NCBI RefSeq assembly: GCF_016920785.2
Contig: NW_024609881.1
Coordinates: 43,990,710-44,054,709 of the forward strand
Length of the DNA: 64,000 bases
From: Ixodes scapularis
Taxonomy: Eukaryota > Arthropoda > Arachnida > Ixodida > Ixodidae
Reading direction: 5' to 3'
Part shown: positions 54,867-64,000 of the stretch, in pieces
Layout of the letters: each line of letters opens with the position of its first letter
Numbering within the stretch: position 1 is the stretch's first letter
The notes under the pieces: model-generated
Told to the model about the DNA's origin: nothing
What the model saw: the letters and a program-made list of their open reading frames with translations, nothing else
The model's database searches: none
Made by a program: the position numbers and the translations under genes

Positions 54867-57523
54867 CTGTGAAAAAAAATGTTAGATATAGTGCGAATAC
54901 TACACCATGGTGGAACTCAGAACTAAAAAAAATCTGAGTGAAATTTAATGCGTTACGCAGAAGACATCAAAGATGCATCAGTACAGAACTAAAACCACTA
55001 TATAAAGAAAATATTACGATTTCAAAGAAACGATTAAAAAGAAGAAAAAACTTAGCTAAAGTAACCTCATGAAGGAACTTTTGTTACGGAAATACGAAAT
55101 TATCACTATTTAGAGTACCTTACAAAAAATCACATTAAAGAAGTTAAAACACCACTTTTCACACCTTTAATAACCAAAACAGATGGAACCAGCACCACAT
55201 CCTGCTAAAACCAGTAGATCATATACTAGATAACCTTTTTAAAAAGATGACGTATCCACAGACTGTGATATTTTAATTATTATAGGAAATAAAAAAATGG
55301 AACTCTCAGTAAATGCTGGCGACAATCTACTCAATTACCAGGAAATAAATATCATCATCAATCGATCGTTTATGTACAGAAACAGCCCCTGTGGTGGATA
55401 AAATAACATGTCCTATAAAAGTACAAATATGAACCTATCATCCACATTTTTACATAAATAAGTTTTTTTAATATATTTATAACTCGTGTTTACAATCAGA
55501 CTATTTTCCAAAAGTATGGCAAGTTGGCAAAGTAATTCTATTACATAAACCAGAACGTCCAAATAATCCTACAACCACATATAGACCAATCTGTTTAAAT
55601 TCACTACTTTGTAAAGTCTTAGAGCGATTACTTTATAATAGACTATATTTTTACTAGCAAATCAAACCTATTACACCAAAATAAATTTGGGTTTTTCCAT
55701 AAGAAATCTTCCACAAAAGCACTATATAACTTCACTCAATATACCCGTAAAATCAAACTATAACAAAAGGTTGGCACAGTAATCTCATTAGATTTTCAAG
55801 GAAAATTTGAATCGGTATGCTACCCTTTAATTCGACATTTCTTAAAGAAACATAACTGTCCACCAAATCTATAATCTCGACTCCGCTTGCTCTTTATAAT
55901 AGAACTATTCACTATCAATCAATCAATCAATCAATCAATGTTTATTTTTCTCTTGTGCTAACCAACAGCTCGAAAGCCTACTGGGTTAAGCACACACAAT
56001 TGAAATACACCCAAAATACAGAGTAAACAAAATAAAGAGTTGTGAAAAAAAAACAAAAAAACATGCAAGCACACAAACGTGTATATATGCCAATTAAAAA
56101 CACATGCATCAAAATGATCGTTCTCCAAAAGACAGGTTTGTACTAAAAGTATCGACGTCAGTAAATTGCGTGTTTAAAACATGTTGGATACGCGAAACCG
56201 GTGATGCGTTTCGAATGAGGTCTGGGTAAAAGACCCTAGGATTTCTAGAGTTCGTTCTAAGTGGTATACGAAAGTGAACACAGGTGAGGAGAGTAGGGCT
56301 GTCTATTGCATTATGAATTAGCCTATGTAAAAACTGAACATCCCGAATGGACCTTCTTTTACCTAAGGTGCCCAATGTTAATTTTGCTAAAATCGAATTA
56401 TATTCATAAAAACACTTTCTTCCAAAATATCGGTCGTAAATGATGCGCACAAATCGCTTGTGTACATGTTCTATACTTTCACTTGCTGTTATAGATATGC
56501 AGTTCCAGACTACAGATGCAAATTCTAGTTTCGAGCGTACATGGGTACTATATAATTTCAAGAGACAGTGATGAGTGATAAATGGTCTAGTTAAGCGAGA
56601 CATTATTCCTAGCGTGCGCAATGACTGGCTGATAATGGAGTTTACATGAGAAAGGAAAAAAAGATGGTCGTCCACAAGAACACCTAGGTCTCGCATCTGC
56701 GTGGTCCGACAGATCGTTTCATTTTCCAGAACATATGCATAGGATAAATTGTGACGCTTTCTTGACAGCGACATGACTTTTGTTTTGCGCAGATTTAAGA
56801 AAAGATTGTTAGAACTGCACCATTCTACCACTGAACGAAGATCGTCCTGCAGCAAAGTACAGTCAGTGACTGAGGTGACCTCCCGAAACAACTTCACGTC
56901 ATCTGCGAACATAAGTAATTGAGAGTGTTTTACGGACGACACCAAATCATTTATAAAAATAAGAAACAACAAGGGTCCAAGGTTTGAGCCTTGGGGCACT
57001 CCTGATATAGAAATGAATGGACGAGACAAGAAGCCAGATACCCTTACACAGTTCTGCCTTTTATGAAGATAACTCCTAAACCAGGTATTGTACTCAGGAC
57101 TCAGGCCATAGTCCCTAAGTTTCAGTAATAACAGCTCATGATTGACCTTATCGAAGGCTTTGGACATATTCAGATATATTGCGTCTACTTGGCCCCGAGA
57201 CTGAATAATTGGAAAAGCAAAATTTAAAAATGTGCACAGATTTGTCTCGACGGATCTGCCTTTGACGAAACCGTGCTGTACAAGAACAAACTTTCTTTTA
57301 AAATAATTATACAAACGATTGTACACCAGCTTCTCAAAAACCTTTGAAAATGCATTGAGAAGGGAAACAGGACGATAGTTACTAACATCACAAGAATTAC
57401 CTGACTTGAAAATCGGGACTACTATTGAATTGAGGAGTTTCAGCGAATATAGGGGGCGCTCCGATAGATCCAACATGGCGGACAAGAGGGGGATAGATTT
57501 GCGACGCCCGTAGACCGGTAGCG

Positions 57524-57851
57524 TATAAATAGAACAAAGCGTGTCGTTCTCTGTTTGTTGCCGTGTGCGAGACGATCATCATTTCAACCAAGACCTACCG
57601 TGATGCTACAGATGAAGTGTTCAAGCCAGTCGAAGGCAAGAAATCTTGCCATAGTCAAGATAGGTGTGCAAGTGTTCGACGTGAGCTCTCACGCTGGTGC
57701 AGCTGTCATCAAGTTGAACCGAATGTTCGCGGGTCCAAAGAAAGGTACATATCAACAATGTTCGCGCGTTCAAACTATGACGCGTACTTTATCTCAAACT
57801 AAACTTATCGGTCTGCGGCTACGAACATTTTCGTTGACGTGGCTTAGATGA
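57524..57851 (+). other. Promoter-like start and short ORF inside the 3.07-kb transposon
   Basis: TATAAAT at 57524-57530 and an ATG at 57603 open a frame to 57851 (MLQMKCSSQSKARNLAIVKI..., VFDVSSHAGAAVIKLNR). A GT at 57751 (AAG|GTACAT) could be a donor. An AACATGGCGG motif lies at about 57473. The first part returns inverted near 58650-58770. Family unknown. Confidence 0.4.
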
Positions 57852-58887
57852 TGTAACCATTCAGGCCTCGCATTAGAAGGTGTTGCGAACTTTTCGGTTG
57901 TTCTAGTTAATTGTGCTAAAAAGCGGTTGGATGGAAAGTATGACAACTACAGCATACAAGGGACGATTGAGGTCTTTATCCTGCGTTCTATGTATCGAAA
58001 CATCGGTATCCTTGGTGTTATATTGCGATCAGCTGGTCGCCGATCGTCCTGTTTTTACGCATAATGTAAACAAGCCCCGGAAGCGCCAATCTCATTTCCA
58101 TGTGCTTGTGCACCCCTACAAGCCTCATTTTGGCTCTTGTGGAAAGCTTTATTGTAATAGCAATAGTCTCATCGGTCATTCGAGTTGTATGTGCCACGGT
58201 GATATCTGCTGTGTGTGATCTGCTGACAAACAAGTCCGTATTAAATGCGAGGAGGAGAACGAAGGTAAAGCGTTTTTAACTGTTTTCTTTTTACAGAACA
58301 GGGCAAAGCTTCTAAAACAAGAGCAACCTTAGCTGATATTTGAGTGTGCTCAAGAATGAATTGCAAAACGTTCTTATGCCAAGTGGTAGATGTATGCAGT
58401 TGATTTTCTGTTTGCTTCTGCATTGTAAATTGGAAGATATGTATCAGCAGAAGACATGTGTCCTTTTCAAAATGTCTTTTATTAGAGCAAATAGGTTTTC
58501 ATACACAACCGAAGAGTTCAAAGCACCATTTAATTTGAGGCCTGAATGGTTACATGATCTAAGCAACGTCAACGAAAATGTTTGTAGCCACAAACCGATA
58601 AATTTAGGTTTAGATAAGTATGCATCATAGTTTCAGCCTCAAACACTCAACATTGTTATGTACCTTTCTTGATGACAACTGCACCAACGTGAGAGAGCCC
58701 ACGTCGTCGAACACTTGCACACATATCTTGACTATGGTATGGCAAGATTTCTTGCTTGAAGTGAAGATCATCTCGCTACGACTAGCTACGACCACCCACC
58801 GCAGCGATGCAGGCACCGAAGGGGCACAACGCAGTCAGTCGCCGTCACCGGACGCTGCTCGTTTGGCATTCACGGCTTTCCGCCTAG

Positions 58888-59282
58888 GTGCTTCGTTTGT
58901 ACTTGGTACCGAGTGTTATTTTCTGTGCTTGTGTGTGTGCCGAGTGGCTAGATATGGGCCTCAAGAGCAGTTCTTCAGGCTCAATAGCGTTCGCCGAAGA
59001 ACTTCTGAAGAAAATGCCACCCAGGAAAAAAAGCACAAAGACGCAACGCACCAGCTTTGTGGACTATGCACTGGGTGCGGAAATCGGGCCCTGCGAATTA
59101 TACACCAAATGCAAACTATCTAAACAAAACAAAAACATTTTTAGGCTCAAATTGGCTTCTGTGGACTATACGCCTGGACACTGGTGCCCGTTATTATGCA
59201 TTGTACATTCACTGCTGTTTGTTGTGGCTTGAGAGTGCCTTCCTGTAATGATGCAGAGGGGTCCACTGAACCTTGAAATAAA
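58888..59282 (+). other. Unidentified ORF with polyadenylation signal in the 3.07-kb transposon
   Basis: The frame is open to a stop at 59230-59232, with an in-frame ATG at about 58954 (MGLKSSSSGSIAFAEELLKK, then basic MPPRKKSTKTQRTSF). AATAAA at 59277-59282 fits its 3' end. The first 200 bp upstream are repeated inverted at 60070-60290, where the reading continues differently. No domain recognised. Confidence 0.4.
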
Positions 59283-59481
59283 GATATTTAAGCACATCTA
59301 GATGCAATGTCTCTTTAATTTGCCAACAGCACGCCAATGGTCACGATCAAAACTCACCGAGTCAATGGGCAGTTTTCCACAATATTTATTGCCATGTAAT
59401 CACCAATTTGGTCCATTAAAAGTCTTGAGCCTGTAGCACATCCATTCTGGATCTGCAAAGCTTATGCTGTAGACGTGCGTC

Positions 59482-59698
59482 ATCATATGAGCATGTTTCT
59501 TACCAATCTTAAACGTAAAACGCTAGTTATGCAACGACATTCCCATATCACATTTTTAGCAAATTGAATGGTCTTACCTGTCATACTGTTACCTTTGGAA
59601 GTAAACCAATTCACAATACCACCAGTAGAATACATCGTGCCAAGCATTAGTGCCGCATGTGGCACAAAAAATGTCCTAACTAGGGAAGCAAACTTCAT
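59482..59698 (-). other. Unidentified coding-like segment with donor site in the 3.07-kb transposon
   Basis: The - strand reads HAALMLGTMYSTGGIVNWFTSKGNSMT and reaches ACAG|GTAAGA at about 59573, a good splice donor. It may be an exon remnant of the transposase, but I cannot assign it. Confidence 0.35.
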
Positions 59699-61963
59699 CG
59701 ATCGTGTTGATTAAAGCACTCAAGTACGGGCGAAATCATCAATCAAAGAAGGTCACTCGAAAGGGAAGTTTGCTCGCTGAACGAATATGACTTTTTATTG
59801 GGCGTTCCGCAATGTAGGCCGAAGACATTCACACCGTGATTGGTACAGAAGCATTTTCAATCGGTCGTGCGAGCGCAAAAACAACAACAAAAGCAAAGGT
59901 GGATTAGAAACGCGATAGATTCGCCTTTGCACGGAGTACTTACACTCAAAATCGTGTCAACATAAAGCGACTATGGCCCACCTTGCTAGCAGCAATCTTA
60001 AAATTTATCCGTGTAGTCGTCGAACCCGTGCACCAACCGAAAGCGTTGCTGCAAGCCCCTCCGCCGTCAACTTTGAGTCGCTGTCGAGTCTGAAGAACTC
60101 TGCTCTATGAGGTCCACATCCAGCCATTGAGCACATACAGAAGCACAGGGAATAATACTCGGTTCCAAGTGCAAGCGAAGAACCCGGGACGGAAAGTCCT
60201 GAATGCCAAACGACCTGCGTCGGGCGACGGCGGCGACTGACTGCGTAGTACACAGGTTGCGCTCCTTCGACGCCTGCATCGCTGCGGCGGGTGGTCGTAG
60301 CTCGTCGTAGCAGTTCGTGTCATCTCTGTTGCTCGTACCGGAACACTAGAGCCGCGTAATATTCTTGCTGCCGAAGTTTATAAGCCTACGTTCGCGGCCA
60401 ACGCATTTACACAAAGCCAACGCCCAGCGAGCCTATCCCCCTCGTTCTCTTTCGGCGACCGGCCGCCAGGGCGGTGACACCGTCGCTGAAACTCCTCAAT
60501 ATTTCCATTTTTCTGGAAAGACACCACTCTGTATAGACAAGTTAAACACTTTTTCAAGAACAGGAGCAAAACATTCGGCACATCCTTTTAGAACGAAGTT
60601 GGGAATACCATCTGAACCTGTGGACAGTTTAGAATTCAGCTTTCCAATAGCTAAAAGCACTTCGTGAACAGTACATCTAGTAAAAGGTAAATAGTCATCA
60701 AAAGTAGTATTACATGTCATGGGTAAAGGGGTGTTGACATTGGAAAAGCATGAACTGAAATGATGCGAAAACAACTCACAAACAGATTTTGGGGACGTTT
60801 CAATAACTGACCCGTTGCTCAGCGTTATATCATTAACGTTCTTCGTGGTATGCTTTTTCACAAAGCGCCAGAATTCTTCTGGTCGCTTGTTCAGGTTACG
60901 CTCCATCTGCCTGCGGTAGTGATATTGGTCGTTAGCAAGAAGCTTTTTTGTTAATTCACGACAGATGCTAAATTTTTCATACCATAAGCCGAGTCTCGTT
61001 TTTTTATATAATCTGTGGTAACGTAATTTTAATCTCAAGTAATATCGCAAATCTTTGGAAAACCACTTAGGGTACTTCTCTGGGCGGTTGGTGCGCTGGG
61101 GAACAAACAAGTTCATGGCATCATTGACTACCGCTGTGAAACTATCCACCATCGAATCTACGTCAGAGCATTGTAAGACATCAGTCCAATCATATTGTTC
61201 AAAATATTTGTATAAACTAAAGTAATCGCCAGCACTGTACGCGTACCGTAGTGCACCAGACGAAACCCTTGACCTTAGAAACATAGAAAACGAAACCGTA
61301 AGGGGAGGATGATAAGCATCAGGGGTGACCAGCGGATCGTCTACACGAGCCACTTTCGAAGTAGGAATGTTAGATAAAACCAGATCAAGAATGTTACCGG
61401 AACAGTTTACGAACATGTTGTGTTGTGTAAAATCATTAAAATCTATGAAGTTAAACAAACAAGACGCTTTTTGACGTGTGCAGGAGCTTTCACTGTTAAT
61501 ACGACCATTAATCCAGTCAACTTTCGGTAGATTAAAATCCTCGTATAGTTGCACGCGATATTTAGTAACGTCTATTTCATTTTCAAGAAAATTAAAGTGG
61601 CTTACAAAGAGAGCCGCATCTGAAGCGGGAGTGAAATAATATGCTCCAATTAGAAAGTTGAACCCGTCACCAGACGGTATCTCGACCCAGACGGATTCTT
61701 GATAGGTTTCCAAATCATTTCGCCTATGTGCATTCAGTGATTGTTTGCAAGCTATCAATACACCACCTCCATATTTTATCCTGGAAGTATAATCACGATC
61801 TCTACGAAACACAGTAAAGGCAGGTGTAAAATATTCACAATTCGCAATGCCGTCATGAAGCCATGTTTCTGACAATATGACAATATCGTAATCGGTACCT
61901 AGCAGATTGGACATAAATTCATCCGATTTTGCTCTAAGGCCGCAGACATTTTGATAGTAAACG

Positions 61964-62868
61964 TTAAGATTTCGAGCCATGAGTACCTTCGGTTAAACTT
62001 TCCGCTGCAACCACGTAATGCCGGGAATTAGGTAACCTCCCCAAAAAAGGGCGAAAAAGAGAGCCATCTGGCCAGACGTCCGAGTTATTTAACACTTGCA
62101 ACGACTCCTTGTCAACGGCAAGATGGAACGAGTTATGCGTGGGGTATTTTGTTTTAAGTTGCGTGTAAATCACTGGCTTGTCCCCGATAACAGTTGATAC
62201 TATAGATTCGACGTCAGTGACGCTAGTGGATGGGTCCCGACGGGACACAAACGAGCCTTTGGAAGGTGGTGGGCGAGGCACCGCTTTGACGGTGCAATTC
62301 TTGGCTTCACCAAATGAGGCCTGAGGCCTTGGACGGCGCTCCTGGTTAGCTCGCGGGAAACCCGCGTTGTGGGCCATGCTGGTAGACTCACCGTTGCCTG
62401 GAGGTGCCGACGAGAATGGTGCCCTCTGAGCTCCGACATTCCCAGGATTATCGCGGGATAGTCCCCAAGGTGGGGCTAGGGGCCGGGGAGCCAACGCCAC
62501 AGACGCATAGGATGGTTTCGCCGGCGGCGAGCCGGCGGGTGCCGCGTCCTCGGGGGAAACCGCGATTGCTTGTTGCGCAGCTGTCTGGCTTACAACCGCT
62601 TGGCGAAGTTGAGCGACTTCCACCCGAAGCGCACTGTTGTCCGCACGTAGAAGCTTGATCTCGGCCGTCAAAATATCCAGCCGAGACGTTAGCCTCAGCA
62701 GCAGGCCATAAACTTCTGACGAAACTGCAGCCTGTGAAGTGTCAGCGCTGTCCCCTCCGTTGATGCTGAATCCCGTCTCGCCATCGGTGGGCGTCGCTCC
62801 GCTGTCATCAGCATGTTCGCTGATAAGCCTTGTCGACGAAGGATCGCGGGTTCTATAATTTAGAACTT
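61964..62868 (-). pseudogene. CR1 ORF1 (RNA-binding/chaperone-type protein), 5' truncated
   Basis: The frame is open from about 62868 to 61964 and overlaps the start of ORF2 by 17 bp. A short coiled coil (TSRLDILTAEIKLLRADN, AQLRQAV) is followed by a Pro/Ala-rich linker, and the C-terminal domain has TQLKTKYPTHNSFHLAVD and WPDGSLFRPFLGRLP, the conserved block near the end of CR1-type ORF1. No start Met is seen before 62671 in the upstream part, consistent with truncation. Confidence 0.75.
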
Positions 62869-63654
62869 AGTACAATACAAACGAAAGTAACTTTGGGATG
62901 CACACAGGGATCTTCACTGTGTTTATTATTATGGAATATTGTAATTAAATGCTAACCTCCTAATGCATACATTTATATAGGCACTTGCAGAAAATGTGGC
63001 GCTCGGAAATTATTTTAAACAAAATAACACAATGGGCAAAAGAAAGTTAACATCTAATTACTCGAAATGTTGCTGCCTACAAATAGCTCCAGGAAACAAA
63101 TACAAAAAGCACCTTCCACAAATCAAGTTCACCACAATAAGTTACATTTATAAGATACGAACAGGAACTGAAAATCTTAAGATTCATTTTTGACCCCCAT
63201 TATCATTTATTCAGCACGTAACATGTCTCAAAATAAAATACTTAAACACACACTTAATTTAGCTCGTTTTTCGTTTGTGCAATGGGGGCCTGAGCGAGAA
63301 TCAAATTAGAAAAATTCATTTGGATTCTATCGAGCGAATATAGTAAACGGTGCACCTGTATGTGCAAAAAAAAAAGAACACAACAGTCATTTAAAAATAA
63401 ATTTTATTTCTGCTCAAAGAATTCCAATATTAAAAATATGCCAAGCTTATCGCACTACGTTTAATGCTAGTCTGCCAGCTCTATGTGATACCAGACCAAT
63501 AACGATAACTTTCGATTTAGAAACATTTATGTTTAATGTATTTCAAGAGAGGAAAGCAATTAACCCGTCACCCAAAATTCTTACCAAAGCCAACTTCCCT
63601 CTCCTCCTTTTACATGGTGGTCAAAAGTATGCGATGTGGCGTCAGTGTAAGGAG
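62869..63654 (+). other. A+T-rich stretch with a possible non-LTR RT fragment
   Basis: The + strand at about 63414-63550 reads RIPILKICQAYRTTFNASLPALCDTRPITITFD, similar to the AYRTT..ALxxLxGxxPI region between RT and RNase H in I/jockey elements. With the same A+T-rich make-up as 53060-55916, it may be the far end of that decayed element. The rest shows nothing. Confidence 0.4.
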
Positions 63655-64000
63655 CCGTTTGTTCTCTCGGAGGATGGTTCCTCTCCCTTTCCCTGCTGAC
63701 ATTAGCGGGCGTTATGCTGCAGCTTAAAGCCGAGCGAGATCACGTAAGCTTCTCGTCGCAGTTCCTTCAGCTGCCAGTCGTGGCTGCAGGTGGGAGAAGA
63801 AGCTCAACTTTTGCTTTAGGATTATGCAGCGTAATCGCGACATTTTTTAATGACGGGGATGTTTTCTCTATCCGCCGGGACACGATAAACAACGTAAACA
63901 TGACGAGATGCTAATTCTTTCAATCTTAAGATCGTTGCATCCCCCCCCACCTTTACTATCAGGGCGTATGGACCAATTTCTAACCCTGGCTTCCTATTGA
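63655..64000 (+). repeat. Direct repeat, copy 2, cut by the window edge
   Basis: Matches 3049-3391 in the same orientation with a 3-bp insertion (near 63797). It runs into the edge still matching unit A of the tandem pair at 3355. Confidence 0.9.

Larger units (their letters stand above)
53060..55916 (+). mobile_element. Very A+T-rich decayed non-LTR retrotransposon (endonuclease plus RT) with two nested insertions
   Basis: The order is: endonuclease start (KPEFIFKQPPHVVENKIVGVP, about 53160-53225), DFNAKHELWG (about 53470-53500), nested MITE 53534-54171, endonuclease end (HHLFTLNS, SDHQYISF, 54195-54370), nested repeat 54533-54866, TPWWNSEL (about 54900), then RT pieces FPKVWQVGKVILLHKPERPN, YRPICLNSLLCKVLERLLYNRLYF (about 55500-55650), NKFGFFHKKSSTKALYNF and VISLDFQGKFESV. 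It stops where the CR1 element begins. Many stops and shifts; I/jockey/LOA type is likely. Confidence 0.8.
57431..60498. mobile_element. 3.07-kb DNA transposon with 16-bp perfect TIR and 2-bp AT duplication
   Basis: The left TGAGGAGTTTCAGCGA (57431-57446) and right TCGCTGAAACTCCTCA (60483-60498) are exact inverted copies, flanked by AT at 57429-57430 and 60499-60500. Inside are two inverted duplications (57617-57760 against about 58650-58770, and about 58800-59000 against 60070-60290). A 2-bp AT duplication is known for ISL2EU-type elements, but no complete transposase is recognised, so the superfamily is open. Confidence 0.8.
56109..61980 (-). pseudogene. CR1 ORF2 (endonuclease-RT), intact on both sides of the insertion
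   Basis: From ATG 61980: apurinic-like endonuclease (VYYQNVCGLRAKSDEF, SETWLHDGI, GAYYFTPASD, LDLVLSNI), the WFSKDLRYYLRLKLRYHRLYKK region, TGSDGIPNFVLKG, and FPEKWKY, where the insert begins (60498). After 57430: IVVPIFKSGNSCDVSNYRPV, QHGFVKGRSVETNL, MSKAFDKVNHELLL, GVPQGSNLGPLLFLIFINDL, catalytic FADDVKLF, and the CR1 C-terminal HVHKRFVRIIYDRYF block, with stop at 56109. Excising 57431-60500 leaves one frame of about 930 residues with no internal stop. LNMSKAFD has Asn where many CR1 proteins have Asp, and FINDL is normal. Confidence 0.88.
55917..62868 (-). mobile_element. Nearly complete CR1 non-LTR retrotransposon, split by a 3.07-kb DNA transposon
   Basis: It runs leftwards: ORF1 (62868-61964), ORF2 endonuclease and RT (61980-60499 and 57430-56109), a 3' UTR, and a tail of ATTG repeats at 55917-55940. 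Without the insert it is about 3.9 kb. The right edge is inside ORF1, so it is slightly 5' truncated. Its 3' end abuts the decayed A+T-rich element. Confidence 0.88.

Overview
The window is eukaryotic nuclear DNA, most likely from an ixodid tick or a close chelicerate relative. The inference rests on spliced genes with GT/AG introns and AATAAA signals, a divergent RING/zinc-finger/MATH TRAF protein of the kind expanded in ticks, a juvenile-hormone-acid-methyltransferase-like (JHAMT-like) gene, tRNA-derived SINEs, and very dense nested transposons (CR1, I/jockey-type, Penelope, gypsy, mariner, piggyBac, hAT, palindromic MITEs). No sequence search was possible, so the species is not fixed.

Only two host genes can be supported. 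(1) A JHAMT-like SAM-dependent methyltransferase on the + strand in three exons (4691-5296, 10999-11155, 12584-12750), with AATAAA at 12757. Its first intron (5.7 kb) is filled with repeats: a TA-flanked MITE, a Penelope element split by a hAT element, a SINE and two copies of an unusual repeat family. (2) A TRAF-like signalling adaptor on the - strand in two exons (31065-31334 and 28523-29503), giving a 416-residue protein. A 343-bp segment lying 1.3 kb upstream of the methyltransferase (3049-3391) recurs in the same orientation at the right window edge (63655-64000), so the methyltransferase locus may be repeated beyond the window.

Layout. 1-3045: non-LTR retrotransposon split by a CR1 fragment. 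3049-12.8 kb: duplicated upstream segment and methyltransferase gene. 13-18.4 kb: palindrome array, long inverted-repeat element and a 428-bp palindrome inside a minisatellite. 19-24.2 kb: two hAT families around and inside a 1.13-kb tandem duplication. 24.4-27.6 kb: retroelement fragment, MITE, SINE and hairpins. 28.5-31.3 kb: TRAF gene. 31.4-37.1 kb: I-type 3' end, LTRs and gypsy integrase remnant, hAT copy, palindrome. 37.1-42.1 kb: apparently unique. 42.1-46.7 kb: foldback, decayed mariner, piggyBac remnant carrying two MITEs. 47-53 kb: integrase scrap, twin hairpins, poly-G, SINEs and a possible first exon. 53-56 kb: decayed A+T-rich endonuclease/RT element. 55.9-62.9 kb: almost intact CR1 split by a 3.07-kb DNA transposon with a 2-bp AT duplication. 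63.6-64 kb: second copy of the duplicated upstream segment.

The most novel-looking item is a dispersed family (9.39, 10.28, 26.67 and 54.53 kb, plus a related array at 13.6 kb) with inverted end motifs around TAGAGCGCAGCTCTTA, a conserved GC-rich head and T-rich tail, and a variable core that is either tandem palindromes of the type CCGCTAAATTTAGCGG or six TGACGTCA sites. The second is the nested CR1/DNA-transposon pair, in which removing exactly 3070 bp restores an uninterrupted CR1 ORF2 frame.
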